The notes under the pieces are model-generated. The model had not been told where the DNA came from. It was given only the letters and a program-made list of their open reading frames with translations, and searched no databases. A DNA stretch of 64,000 nt from the NCBI GenBank assembly GCA_966185765.1, contig CBIFVZ010000001.1, positions 124,001 to 188,000 of the forward strand. The letters are read 5' to 3'. Below are positions 54,503 through 63,779 of the stretch, in pieces; position 1 is the stretch's first letter, and each line of letters begins with the position of its first letter. The translations under genes and the position numbers were made by a program. Origin of the DNA: CBIFVZ01 sp966185765. GTDB taxonomy: Bacteria > Pseudomonadota > Gammaproteobacteria > Enterobacterales > Enterobacteriaceae.

Positions 54503-55171
54503 ATGGTCGGTATTAACGGAGAAAATATCGTGCGCTTCAGGGAAAATGCAGGCCAGATTCACATTGATGCCGTTTTTCAGGAAACGTGGCTTCTGGTACT
54601 GGATATCAGTAACGGGCGGTCTGTCATCGTTGATAACGCGCTGTTTAAACGCTGCTGCCAGAGGGTGGAATCAGCCAGAGCGCTACTGAGTGCGCTGCCA
54701 AAACACCTCGTTGATGAGCTGCTGTTTGCCCAGTGCGCGCTTATTGATGAAGCGGTGAAAACCATGCCAGGCGCGGATGTGTCCGTGTGGTACAGCCAGC
54801 CGCTCCAGTCTCGCTTTTTTGACCGTATTGATGCCGGAGAGGCCATTTTTGAGCGCATCCGCCGTCTGCTGCGTGACCCCGCTCCGCGCCCTGAGCTGAT
54901 CGGCATGTATCAGCGGCTTTTACTGCTGGGATTTCGGGGAGAATACCGTGGCGGGAAGTGGGATGAGTGTCAGGAAATGATGCGCCAGCTTGAGGCATTA
55001 TTGCCACGGGAAGAGCGTGGCGCACCTCCGGCAGACGTTGTCGTCACTACAGGCAACAATGGCAGCACATACTGGCGCTCAGGCCGGGCGATGCTGGCAT
55101 TTATGGCCGTTTTTACCACACTGTTATGGGCAGGCTTAAGGTTGTGTTTACTCGCTCAGCTGGAAGGCTGA
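54503..55171 (+). CDS. DotU/TssL-family type VI secretion protein
   Basis: 222 residues. The cytoplasmic helical DotU domain contains LSALPKHLVDELLFAQCALIDEAV near residue 60-83 (given in part) and YQRLLLLGFRGEYRGG near 137, both typical of TssL. One membrane segment near the C-terminus (residues about 197-215, LAFMAVFTTLLWAGLRLCL) anchors it with a very short periplasmic tail, as in TssL. AGGA lies before the ATG. It is separated from vgrG by 29 nt. The other membrane-complex genes tssJ and tssM are not in the window, so this may be the edge of a main cluster or an orphan paralogue. Confidence 0.85.
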   Translation: MVGINGENIVRFRENAGQIHIDAVFQETWLLVLDISNGRSVIVDNALFKRCCQRVESARALLSALPKHLVDELLFAQCALIDEAVKTMPGADVSVWYSQPLQSRFFDRIDAGEAIFERIRRLLRDPAPRPELIGMYQRLLLLGFRGEYRGGKWDECQEMMRQLEALLPREERGAPPADVVVTTGNNGSTYWRSGRAMLAFMAVFTTLLWAGLRLCLLAQLEG

Positions 55172-55200
55172 GTTCACCGCAGGGACAGGGAAGATAAGCG

Positions 55201-57903
55201 ATGGGAATGGCGGACTATATTGTACAGGGCGCGTTGCATGGCAACTGGAACCCGTACCAGCTCAGGCTGAAAAAGCTCGGTAAGGAGCGCCCGGATATCC
55301 AGGTGTCGGTACTGAAATTCAGCGGCACGGAGGCGCTGAGCCAGATACCGCGTTATGAAATCGAATTCACCAGCGCCACACCGGACATTCCCGCGCATCT
55401 TCTGATTAACTATTCTGCTGAGCTGCTGATGTACCCGGACGGCGAGGTCTGGGAAAGCATCACGCCGCGGGTGATTCCCGGCATCATCACGCAGTTCCGC
55501 CAGTGCAGCACCAGTGCCGATATCACCCGCTATGTGGCGGTGCTGGAGCACCGCATGGTGCGTATGGCGCAGGGGCGCAACAGCGCGGTCTGGCTGAACG
55601 AGAGCATCATCAGCCTGACGGAGAAGACCTTCAGCAACCACCTTATCGATAAGCTCAGTTTTGCCTTTAAGCTCACCACCCGCTATCCGCTGCGCGATTT
55701 TATGCTCCAGTACGAAGAGCCGGATTACACGCACGTAGCCCGCAGGCTGGCGGATGCGGGCGTGGCGTTTTACCGCCAGTACGATGAAGAAAACAATGAA
55801 GACGTGATTGTCCTCACCGACCATCCCCACGGCTGGGTGAAAGGCCCGGCGCTGCCTTACCGTCACCCGTCAGGCACTTACGACGGCGGGACGGAGTCGG
55901 TCTGGGATATGCAGGTTATCCGCACGGCGGTGCCGAAGAGCGTGGTGGTCAACGACGACAACTACCTTGACGCGCAGAGCGACATGAAGGCGCAGGTGAA
56001 CACCGACGAGGACTACCGCGCACTGTGGGGGGAGGAGTACCGCTGGGCGGAGCATTACCCGCAGGCGGGCAGGGCGTATGAAGCGCAGCCCGGCGAGGGT
56101 GTCTGGTATGCGGGTATCAGACGTGAGCGCCACCGCAGCCAGCTGATTACCTTTGAAGGCAAAACCAACGCCATGAGCCTGCGCCCCGGCATGATAATCA
56201 CCACGCCGGGCAGGGACTGGCCGGACGCGCCGGACGGCCTGCTGATTGTCTCCACCACCTGCAACAACGTCGCCCGTGATGCGGCGTACTTCGTGACGTT
56301 TACTGCCATTCCCTGGAGCATTCACCACACCTGGCGGCCTGAAGCGCTGCCGTGGCCGACCCTGAGCGGCACGCTGCCTGCCCGCATCTCCAGCACCACC
56401 GAAAACGACATCTACTCGCACATTGACGCGCAGGGGCGCTACCGCATCTGTTTCGACCCGGACCGGGGCGAGTGGCAGAAGGGATTTGAGAGCTGCTGGG
56501 TGCGGCTGGCAAAACCTTACGCGGGTGATGAGTACGGCTTCCACTGGCCGCTGCTGGACGGCACCGGGGTGATGGTGGCGTTTGAGTCCGGCGACCTGGA
56601 CCGGCCGTATATCGCGCATGTCATGCACGACTCCCGCCACAGCGACCACGTGACGCAGCAGAATCACAAGCGCAACATCCTGCTGACACCGGCGAAAAAC
56701 ACGCTGCTGATGGACGACTGGCGGGAGCATGAGTTTATCCACCTCAGCACCCCGCACTCGGGCAACAGCGAACTGAACCTGGGGTATCTGGTGTCGCCCG
56801 GGCGCGAGAAGCGCGGTGAGGGCTTTGAACTGCGCAGCGACGGCTGGGGGGCGCTGCGTGCGGGAAAAGGGCTTTTCATCAGCACCGACCAGCGTGCGCA
56901 GGGGGCTTCTGAACAGCTGGATATGAAAGAAGCGCAGCGCCAGCTTAAGGACGCGCTGAGCCTGGCGCAATCACTCCATGAGGCCGCCGCGCTGGCAAAA
57001 GCAGAGCTGGCGGACCTGAGCGCCCAGAAAACGCTGCTGACGCAAAGTCTTGATGAACTGAAACAGGCGGCGCTGCTGTTGAGTGCACCTGCGGGCATTG
57101 CGGCCACCACGCCAGAAACCGTGCAACTGCACGCCGGGAATAACCTGACCCTGACCGCCAGCAACCAGGCTGATATTTCAGTGCTGAAAAAAATTACGCT
57201 GGCGGCCGGTAAGGCCATCAGCCTGTTTGCCCGTGAATCAGGCATGAAGTTTTTTGCGGCAAAAGGCAAGGTAGAGCTACAGGCGCAGAGCGATGAAATG
57301 CACCTGTCATCACTGAAGGACATGACCGTCACCAGCCACGGCGGTAAAACCATTGTTGCGGCGAAGGATGAGCTGTTGCTGACCTGCGGCGGGGCGTTTA
57401 TCCGAATGAAAGGCGGAAAAATCGAATACGGCAGCCCCGGCAACCAGACGGTGAAGGCGGCTAACTGGATAGTGACCGGGCCTGAGACAATGGATATCAC
57501 CCACCAGAGCTGGCCGCAGAGTGTGCCGAAGCAAAAGCTGCGCCTGGTCCTGGGAGACTCACCGGAAAGCCCGGTGCGTGAGCTGGCTGGTGAACCCTAC
57601 AAGCTTTACGCCAATGGTGCACTCATCCAGCAGGGGCTAACGGGGGCCGGAGGAAGCGTAGAAATTGACCATCAGGTCGCCACGAATCAGTACCGTCTGG
57701 AACTGCCGGGCGGTGAAGTGTATGAAATCAATATGGTGAATGAAGGCCAGACCACGGAGGCTGACAAACTGGCGGCTCAGGGATATCGCATAACCGATCC
57801 AACGCTGACTCAGGACGCAAGTGGGCTGGGTAAGGACTGGCGTAATGTGTTTCACAGTCTGCTGAACCCACAGGCCGATGATGATAATGGACAGGGAGCA
57901 TAA
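55201..57903 (+). CDS. vgrG: VgrG / TssI spike protein with C-terminal extension
   Basis: 900 residues. The trimeric spike tip of the T6SS tube. Residues about 1-480 cover the gp27-like and gp5 OB regions (RYEIEFTSATPDIPAHLLI; WVRLAKPYAGDEYGFHWPLL; GDLDRPYIAHVMHDSRH). The gp5 beta-prism and DUF2345 region (ANWIVTGPETMDITHQS near 755) lie around 550-770. A further 130-residue C-terminal extension (PKQKLRLVLGDSPESPVREL onwards) has a small beta domain likely to dock the downstream effector. No enzymatic toxin domain is seen. It leads a tight cluster with the phospholipase gene (3-nt gap). Confidence 0.93.
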   Translation: MGMADYIVQGALHGNWNPYQLRLKKLGKERPDIQVSVLKFSGTEALSQIPRYEIEFTSATPDIPAHLLINYSAELLMYPDGEVWESITPRVIPGIITQFRQCSTSADITRYVAVLEHRMVRMAQGRNSAVWLNESIISLTEKTFSNHLIDKLSFAFKLTTRYPLRDFMLQYEEPDYTHVARRLADAGVAFYRQYDEENNEDVIVLTDHPHGWVKGPALPYRHPSGTYDGGTESVWDMQVIRTAVPKSVVVNDDNYLDAQSDMKAQVNTDEDYRALWGEEYRWAEHYPQAGRAYEAQPGEGVWYAGIRRERHRSQLITFEGKTNAMSLRPGMIITTPGRDWPDAPDGLLIVSTTCNNVARDAAYFVTFTAIPWSIHHTWRPEALPWPTLSGTLPARISSTTENDIYSHIDAQGRYRICFDPDRGEWQKGFESCWVRLAKPYAGDEYGFHWPLLDGTGVMVAFESGDLDRPYIAHVMHDSRHSDHVTQQNHKRNILLTPAKNTLLMDDWREHEFIHLSTPHSGNSELNLGYLVSPGREKRGEGFELRSDGWGALRAGKGLFISTDQRAQGASEQLDMKEAQRQLKDALSLAQSLHEAAALAKAELADLSAQKTLLTQSLDELKQAALLLSAPAGIAATTPETVQLHAGNNLTLTASNQADISVLKKITLAAGKAISLFARESGMKFFAAKGKVELQAQSDEMHLSSLKDMTVTSHGGKTIVAAKDELLLTCGGAFIRMKGGKIEYGSPGNQTVKAANWIVTGPETMDITHQSWPQSVPKQKLRLVLGDSPESPVRELAGEPYKLYANGALIQQGLTGAGGSVEIDHQVATNQYRLELPGGEVYEINMVNEGQTTEADKLAAQGYRITDPTLTQDASGLGKDWRNVFHSLLNPQADDDNGQGA

Positions 57904-57906
57904 GGG

Positions 57907-59802
57907 ATGGCTGATTTTAAACCGACAAAACAGGTTCTGAATGTGACCGCCGGGCTGGGAGGCAACACGGAAGTAAAGCTGACCCGTGAATGGTTGCCGT
58001 GGGACGGTGAATACCCGGCCTGCCCTTCGGCTTACGCGCCCTTGATCAACGGTGAACGAACGTTTGAGGCGGTAGCAAAGGCCATTGAAACGGCGCAAAA
58101 AAGTATAGAAATCATCACCTGGGGGTTTCAGGCCTCAATGTACCCGGTTCGCCAGGGGGCTGGTGGGGGGAAAACGATCGGTGACCTGCTTGAAGAAGCT
58201 GCAAATCGCGGGGTGCAGATCAGGATCCTGGTCTGGTTCAATTCGGTTAAGCAGAAGTTTGTCGGCGGAAATCTCCCTGGCTGGGAGGCGTACTTACCCG
58301 AAGACCAGGGTGAGCAGCATGGTCAGTTTATGACCAGGGAAGAACGTTATCAGCGCGCGCTTAAAAAAGTGGACAACCAGGGGGCCACCCTGTTGGCGAC
58401 AGGAAGTGGTCTGAGTTATCACAAAGCAAAGGAAAACACGCCGGAGCTGAAAGACGCGTTTCATAAACAATATGAATACGATAAGCGCTGGCATTTTCGC
58501 GCCAACAGTGGGCACATTAAAAATCTGGTTATTAAAGTGCGCGATATGGGGCTACACGATGCTGGATGGGCTAAAGCGCGCCTGAAAGAAAAAGTTCCGG
58601 CGCAGTACCAGTTGTCGGATGACATTTCTGCAATGCACTCAATGGCACAGACGACGGGCACCACGCATCACCAGAAGACCGTAATGGTGGACTATGAAGA
58701 TCCTGAACTGGCAGTTGGGTTTGTTATGGGTCACAACATGCTGTCATTGTACTGGGACAGGGATGCTCACTCGTATGTGCGCCAGGCACCGGATGTCGGG
58801 CGAGACGGTCCAACGGCGTGGCAGGATATTTCATCGTGTATTTATGGCGAGGCGCTAAAGGGGCTGAATGATAATTTTGCTCGCGCCTGGGTCCGGGATA
58901 CCGGTGACAGTAGCCTTAAGGCCAGGGACAGTATTCCGAAAGAACGCTACAGCCCGACCGCCGCGCGTTTGCAGGCGATTAACGACAGGCTGGGGTTAAA
59001 AACGCCGCTGGTGCCCGTGATGGGGCGGATCTGCCGTACGCAACCGCAGGACAACGTTTACGATATTTTGCGTGCGTATATGGAGAGCGTAAAAAAGGCG
59101 CGAAAATATATCTATATTGAAAATCAATACTTCCGTTTCAAGGATTTGGTTAAGCAAATCCATGCCGCGCTGGCAGAGATAAAGCAAGCCGGTTTTAACC
59201 GTGACCTGTATTTATTTGTGGTGACAAACAGTACCACCGACCCGGATATTGTTGCTGGTGGCCTGCAAACCTGGAAAATGCTTGAGGCGCTGGGCCGCGG
59301 CGACAGGATGCCGGGGTACACCGCAAAACAGTACAATAAAGACCCGGCCAATAAAGACAATCCGGTCACACCGCAGGACATTCAGCCGCAGCAAATTCCG
59401 GGGCTACAGAGCCATATCTGCACGCTGGTATCGATGGACTCGCGGGAAAACGATCGCCAGCGTACTTATGTACACAGCAAGTTAATGATGGTGGATGATG
59501 TGTTTATGATTCAGGGTTCCGCCAATATTAATCTGCGCAGTATGGTGTTTGACACCGAATCGGCAATTGCTATTCAGGACACCGATCGCAGCAATATTAT
59601 TCCGACGATGCGTAATAAGCTGTGGGGGTTGCATACGGGGAATTGGCGAGGTGCTGTTGGTAGTAGCTACAAAGATATTTTTGATGCTTGGGAAGGTCTA
59701 CTTGATGAGAATTCAAAAATTGCTAGCATGAATAAAGGGGCACTATTAGCCCCATTGATTAAATTTATTGATGGAAGCTCGAAACTGAAAGATCAGGATT
59801 GA
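57907..59802 (+). CDS. phospholipase D-type T6SS effector (Tle5-like)
   Basis: 631 residues without a signal peptide. Two HKD motifs: H255-Q-K257-TVMV-D262 (THHQKTVMVDYED) and H523-S-K525-LMMV-D530 (YVHSKLMMVDDVF, followed by GSANINLRSM). N-terminal FEAVAKAIETAQKSIEIITW is the usual PLD lead-in. Two-HKD proteins directly after vgrG are the Tle5 class of antibacterial lipase effectors that attack phospholipids such as phosphatidylethanolamine in the prey periplasm. No DUF4123 adaptor gene lies between vgrG and this gene, suggesting loading directly on the VgrG extension. Confidence 0.9.
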   Translation: MADFKPTKQVLNVTAGLGGNTEVKLTREWLPWDGEYPACPSAYAPLINGERTFEAVAKAIETAQKSIEIITWGFQASMYPVRQGAGGGKTIGDLLEEAANRGVQIRILVWFNSVKQKFVGGNLPGWEAYLPEDQGEQHGQFMTREERYQRALKKVDNQGATLLATGSGLSYHKAKENTPELKDAFHKQYEYDKRWHFRANSGHIKNLVIKVRDMGLHDAGWAKARLKEKVPAQYQLSDDISAMHSMAQTTGTTHHQKTVMVDYEDPELAVGFVMGHNMLSLYWDRDAHSYVRQAPDVGRDGPTAWQDISSCIYGEALKGLNDNFARAWVRDTGDSSLKARDSIPKERYSPTAARLQAINDRLGLKTPLVPVMGRICRTQPQDNVYDILRAYMESVKKARKYIYIENQYFRFKDLVKQIHAALAEIKQAGFNRDLYLFVVTNSTTDPDIVAGGLQTWKMLEALGRGDRMPGYTAKQYNKDPANKDNPVTPQDIQPQQIPGLQSHICTLVSMDSRENDRQRTYVHSKLMMVDDVFMIQGSANINLRSMVFDTESAIAIQDTDRSNIIPTMRNKLWGLHTGNWRGAVGSSYKDIFDAWEGLLDENSKIASMNKGALLAPLIKFIDGSSKLKDQD

Positions 59803-59805
59803 ATA

Positions 59806-60798
59806 ATGAAACGATCACTATTAACAATTACGTTTACGACCTTTTTAATTGGAGTAAACGGTTGCCATGGAATTTCAGGAGAGAAAATGGCTAATAATAC
59901 TAGCCCTATTAGTGTTGATTTGTCCTTCACTTGCACCCAAGAGGCATCATACCTGCCGCCACTAGACCCGGATGCGGATATCTGGTTCAAGAAGGCGCGT
60001 GATCTGCAAAACGCATCCGGCGAAAAAGATTATAATGTTATTGCTAATCTCTATCGTCAGGCAGTGCAAAAAAATCACTACAAAGCCATGATCAATCTGC
60101 AAAACCTGCTATATCAGGGACTGGCAGCTCCGGTTAGCGGTAAAGCGGCACCCGAGGAAGTCATTGCCCTGGCAGAAAAAATGATGCAATTGAATATACC
60201 GGCAGGTTATTACGCGATGGGCCATTATCTGGAAGTGGGCTATGGTGTGGAGCGCGATAAGGCGGCTTCGCTGGCCTATTTTCGCAAATCCGCTGATATG
60301 GGTAGCCCGGAAGGACAGTATGTGATTGGTAAATTGCTCTTAACTGCACAGTTTGAAGACCTGGATAATCCTGAGCCTTACAAAATTAAATATAAGCCTA
60401 ATCCGGCCTATCGCCCGGAGGTCGCTACAGAGATGCTTTCATGTGCGGCAAATCAAGGAAATGGCGATGCAGCCAGCTGGCTGGCGGGTTGGTATAAGTT
60501 AGAAAAAAATTATAAAAAAGCTATTATTTTTTATCAATTGGGAGTGAAAGCGGGTAATAAATTATCTGCTATGCAATTGCGGGGCAGTTTTATGGGGGGA
60601 GAGCCGGATAACCGAAGAGATTATTTGGCCATAGAAAAAGATTTAGAACGCTCGAATATTTATGAGCTTATTTATCGAGAAATTCAAAATAATGCCTCCG
60701 CCCGTTTCCCGGACCTTGATAGGATTGTTCCACTGCCTCCTGCGCCATTGCCCGAATGGGACGGCACGTTTGAATACAAAAAAGCTATGCGAAAATAA
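59806..60798 (+). CDS. Sel1-repeat lipoprotein, probable Tle5 immunity protein (copy 1)
   Basis: 330 residues, 3 nt after the phospholipase gene. The N-terminus is a probable lipoprotein signal with Cys near residue 20 (FLIGVNGCHG, an atypical lipobox). Residues about 60-180 hold Sel1-type TPR-like repeats (AGYYAMGHYLEVGYGVERDKA then ASLAYFRKSADMGSPEGQYV, quoted in parts). The C-terminal third is divergent and AT-rich. Sel1 lipoproteins next to Tle5 effectors are known to act as periplasmic immunity proteins (Tli5 type). Together with the two following paralogues it likely protects against this or related effectors. Confidence 0.82.
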   Translation: MKRSLLTITFTTFLIGVNGCHGISGEKMANNTSPISVDLSFTCTQEASYLPPLDPDADIWFKKARDLQNASGEKDYNVIANLYRQAVQKNHYKAMINLQNLLYQGLAAPVSGKAAPEEVIALAEKMMQLNIPAGYYAMGHYLEVGYGVERDKAASLAYFRKSADMGSPEGQYVIGKLLLTAQFEDLDNPEPYKIKYKPNPAYRPEVATEMLSCAANQGNGDAASWLAGWYKLEKNYKKAIIFYQLGVKAGNKLSAMQLRGSFMGGEPDNRRDYLAIEKDLERSNIYELIYREIQNNASARFPDLDRIVPLPPAPLPEWDGTFEYKKAMRK

Positions 60799-60835
60799 TG
60801 ACGATTAATTAACGGAACAGGTAAAGGAGCAGGGA

Positions 60836-61828
60836 ATGGCTGGTGTAAAAAACAGTCTGCTGACAGGGTTAATTGTAGCGCTCATGGTAACAGTAGCCGG
60901 ATGCAGCAGTCACGCGCATCACGAAACCGTTCTATCGCAGGTAACACTGTCTTTTACCTGTGTTAATGAAGCTGACCATTTGCCAGCGCTGGATCCGCAA
61001 GGGGATCGTTGGTTTAAGCAGGCGCGTGACCTGCAAAACGCATCCGGCGAAAAAGATTATAACGTTATTGCCAGTCTCTATCGCCAGGCTGTGGAAAAGA
61101 ACCACTACAAGGCCATGATCAATTTGCAAAATCTGCTTTATCAGGGGCTGGCAGATCCGGTTAGCGGTAAAGCAGCGCCTGAGGAAGTCATTGCCCTTGC
61201 AGAGAAAATGATGCAGCTGAATATTCCGGCAGGTTATTATGCGATGGGTCATTATCTGGAGGTAGGTTACGGCGTGGAGCGTGATAAAGCGGCTTCGCTG
61301 GCCTATTTTCGCAAATCAGCTGATATGGGTAGCCCGGAAGGACAGTATGTTATTGGTAAACTATTGCTGACTGGTCAGTTTGAAGATACGGACAATCCAG
61401 ATCCTTATCGAGTGAAATTTAAGCCTAACCCGGCATATCGTCCGGAGATAGGTACTGCAATGCTGTCATGTGCAGCAAACCAGGGACATGGTGAGGCGGC
61501 TGGTTGGTTGGCTAGCTGGCTTCAAACGATCAAAAAAGATTATAAAAATGCCATAGTTTTTTACCAATTAGGTGTAAAGGCAGGTAACACGATGTCTGCT
61601 ATGCAAATGGGGGATAGTTTTAATGGTCCGGGGCCGAATAATAGAATGGATTATTTGTCTTTGGATAAAGATCCAGAGCGTGTTCGTCGTTATAAATTGA
61701 TTGAAAATGAAATCGATGAAAACCCTTCTGCCCGTTTCCCGGATATCGATAAAATCGTTCCTTTACCACCTGCACCTTTGCCTGACTGGGACGGTACATT
61801 TGAATATAAAAAAGCGAAGCAGAAATAA
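60836..61828 (+). CDS. Sel1-repeat lipoprotein, probable immunity protein (copy 2)
   Basis: 330 residues with AAAGGAGCAGGGA before the ATG. The signal peptide ends in a good lipobox (VTVAGCSS, Cys near residue 22). The central Sel1 region is nearly identical to copy 1; the region after residue 200 differs (TGQFEDTDNPDPYRVKFKP; WLASWLQTIKKDYKNAIVFY). The ending IVPLPPAPLPDWDGTFEYKK is conserved. Divergence concentrated in the C-terminal half suggests recognition of a variant effector. Confidence 0.82.
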   Translation: MAGVKNSLLTGLIVALMVTVAGCSSHAHHETVLSQVTLSFTCVNEADHLPALDPQGDRWFKQARDLQNASGEKDYNVIASLYRQAVEKNHYKAMINLQNLLYQGLADPVSGKAAPEEVIALAEKMMQLNIPAGYYAMGHYLEVGYGVERDKAASLAYFRKSADMGSPEGQYVIGKLLLTGQFEDTDNPDPYRVKFKPNPAYRPEIGTAMLSCAANQGHGEAAGWLASWLQTIKKDYKNAIVFYQLGVKAGNTMSAMQMGDSFNGPGPNNRMDYLSLDKDPERVRRYKLIENEIDENPSARFPDIDKIVPLPPAPLPDWDGTFEYKKAKQK

Positions 61829-61865
61829 TGACTATTTATTAATGGAACAGGTAAAGGAGCAGGGA

Positions 61866-62855
61866 ATGGCTGGTCTAAAAAATAGTTTGCTGCCAGGGGT
61901 AATTGTAGCGCTCATGGCAACAGCAGCCGGATGCAGCAGTGGCACGCATCATGAAACTGTTCCACCGCAGGCAACTCTGGCTTTTACCTGTGTTAATGAA
62001 GCTGACCGTTTGCCAGCGTTGGACCCGCAGGGGGAGCGCTGGTTTAAGCAGGCGCGTGACCTGCAAAATGCATCCGGCAAAAAAGAGTATAACGTTATTG
62101 CTAATCTCTATCGCCAGGCTGTGGAAAGGAACCACTATAAGGCAATGATCAACCTGCAAAATCTGCTTTACCAGGGGTTGGCTGCCCCTGTGAGTGGTAA
62201 AGCAGCGCCTGAGGAAGTCATTGCCCTCGCAGAAAAAATGATGCAGCTGAATATCCCGGCAGGCTATTACGCCATGGGCCATTATCTGGAGGTGGGTTAC
62301 GGCGTAGAGCGCGATAAAGCGGCTTCGCTGGCGTATTTCCGTAAGTCAGCAGATATGGGTAGCCCGGAAGGGCAGTATGTTATTGGTAAATTGCTCTTAA
62401 CTGCACAATTTGAAGACCTGGATAATCCGGAGCCTTACAAAATTAAATATAAGCCTAATCCGGCCTATCGCCCGGAGGTCGCTACTGAGATGCTTTCATG
62501 TGCGGCAAATCAAGGGAATGGCGATGCAGCCAGCTGGCTGGCAGGTTGGTATAAGTTAGAAAAAGATTATAAAAATGCCACTAATTTTTATCAATTAGCA
62601 GTGAAAGCAGGTTTTTTGTATTCGGTTATGCAACTGAGCGCTGCTTTTAATGGTCCGCCTACGGATAACAGAATGGATTATCTGGCTTTGGAAAAAGATC
62701 CAGAGCGTGTTCGTCGTTATAAATTGATTAAAAATGAAATCGATGAAAACCCTTCTGCCCGTTTCCCGGACCTTGATAGGATTGTTCCATTGCCACCTGC
62801 GCCATTGCCCGAATGGGACGGCACGTTTGAATACAAAAAAGCGAAGCAGAAATAA
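61866..62855 (+). CDS. Sel1-repeat lipoprotein, probable immunity protein (copy 3, mosaic)
   Basis: 329 residues from ATG 61866, chosen because the upstream context (AAAGGAGCAGGGA) and N-terminus copy those of copy 2; a longer frame from 61701 overlaps copy 2. Lipobox ATAAGCSS. The N-terminus and the ERVRRYKLIKNEIDENPSAR stretch follow copy 2, while TAQFEDLDNPEPYKIKYKP through WYKLEKDYK and the final DLDRIVPLPPAPLPEWDG follow copy 1. It is therefore a recombinant of the two other copies. Confidence 0.82.
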   Translation: MAGLKNSLLPGVIVALMATAAGCSSGTHHETVPPQATLAFTCVNEADRLPALDPQGERWFKQARDLQNASGKKEYNVIANLYRQAVERNHYKAMINLQNLLYQGLAAPVSGKAAPEEVIALAEKMMQLNIPAGYYAMGHYLEVGYGVERDKAASLAYFRKSADMGSPEGQYVIGKLLLTAQFEDLDNPEPYKIKYKPNPAYRPEVATEMLSCAANQGNGDAASWLAGWYKLEKDYKNATNFYQLAVKAGFLYSVMQLSAAFNGPPTDNRMDYLALEKDPERVRRYKLIKNEIDENPSARFPDLDRIVPLPPAPLPEWDGTFEYKKAKQK

Positions 62856-62873
62856 CGACGATTAATTAACGGA

Positions 62874-63500
62874 ATGCGTAAATCAAGAGGGAGCACGTTA
62901 ATAGTGAAAGTATCTTTAATAACAATATGTTTGCACCTGCGTCAGTGCCTAAAACACGCTCTGCTATATATGTTCGTTATGTTAGTGGGTGCCATTGCTT
63001 TATCTTCACCAGCCCTGGCTCAAAACCTGCCTGACAACTTTCATCGTGTCACACCAGAACTTTATCGTTCGTCTCAGCCCTCAGCCGGGCAAATGTCAGC
63101 CCTGGAAAAATATGGCATCCGTACCGTGCTTAACCTGCGACAGTGGCACAGTGACAGGGACGAAGCTCGGGGTACCGCGCTGATTCTTTATCATGTTCCT
63201 GTCAATACGGCTGCATTTCATGAAGACCAGTTAATTGAGGCTCTACGTATTTTGCACAGAGCTGTGAAACCGGCACTGGTGCACTGCTGGCACGGTAGCG
63301 ATCGTACCGGACTGGTTATCGCGCTATACCGACTGGTGTTTGACCACGCAACCAAAGCAGATGTGCTGGCTGAACTTCGCGATCCCGCGCACGGTCATCA
63401 TGAGACGTTTTATCCCGATATTATCCGTTATATCGAAACCGTTGATGTGGATGCCCTTCGCCAGCGGGTGCTGGAGCCATTATCCCTTTCATCTGATTAA
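62874..63500 (+). CDS. exported dual-specificity-type (Cys-based) phosphatase
   Basis: 208 residues from ATG 62874; a GTG at 62904 with AGAGGGAG upstream gives 198 residues and may be the real start. A hydrophobic segment (residues about 29-45) ends in SPALAQ, a good Sec cleavage site, so the enzyme should be periplasmic. The phosphatase P-loop is H137-C138-WHGSD-R144-TG, and YRSSQPSAGQM plus GIRTVLNLRQ are typical of the DSP/PTP fold. It lies between the immunity genes and PAAR; a role in secretion, lipid/LPS phosphate removal or as an effector is inference only. Confidence 0.8.
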   Translation: MRKSRGSTLIVKVSLITICLHLRQCLKHALLYMFVMLVGAIALSSPALAQNLPDNFHRVTPELYRSSQPSAGQMSALEKYGIRTVLNLRQWHSDRDEARGTALILYHVPVNTAAFHEDQLIEALRILHRAVKPALVHCWHGSDRTGLVIALYRLVFDHATKADVLAELRDPAHGHHETFYPDIIRYIETVDVDALRQRVLEPLSLSSD

Positions 63501-63516
63501 AAAAGCGGGAGAGCGT

Positions 63517-63777
63517 ATGCGCGCATTTGTTCAACTCGGCGATGCTACTGACCACGGCGGCAAGGTTATCACCGCCTCCGGCCCGGAAATGTACGGTAAA
63601 AAAGTGGCGCTGGTCGGGGATAAAGTGGCGTGTCCACTGCCGGGACACGGTGTCAATGCCATCCTGCCCGGTAGCACGCGGGTGATGATTGGGGATAAGC
63701 AGGCTGCACTGCATGGTTTTCGAACGGAATGCGGCTGTAGTCTGATTGCCAGTCTGGGTACAGCAGGAGAGCAATAA
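63517..63777 (+). CDS. PAAR-domain spike-tip protein
   Basis: 86 residues from ATG 63517 (GGGAG upstream); the longer frame lies inside the previous gene. A compact PAAR fold: GDATDHGGKVITASG at the start, GDKVACPLPGHGVNAI in the middle, and LHGFRTECGCSLIAS at the end, with His/Cys residues binding the tip zinc. It sharpens the VgrG spike. No fused toxin domain is present, so it would carry no cargo itself, and its place in the operon pairs it with the VgrG and phospholipase above. Confidence 0.9.
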   Translation: MRAFVQLGDATDHGGKVITASGPEMYGKKVALVGDKVACPLPGHGVNAILPGSTRVMIGDKQAALHGFRTECGCSLIASLGTAGEQ

Positions 63778-63779
63778 GC

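Larger units (their letters stand above)
59806..62855 (+). repeat. tandem triplication of the Sel1 immunity gene
   Basis: Three direct copies of about 1 kb, each preceded (copies 2 and 3) by the same AAAGGAGCAGGGA context. Near identity in the middle, divergence at the ends and mosaic patterns in copy 3 indicate duplication followed by gene conversion. Confidence 0.9.

Noticed and set aside
59806..62855. Reading the three Sel1 lipoproteins as independent secreted effectors
   Set aside because: Lipoprotein signals, lack of toxin domains and position right after a phospholipase effector fit immunity proteins better.
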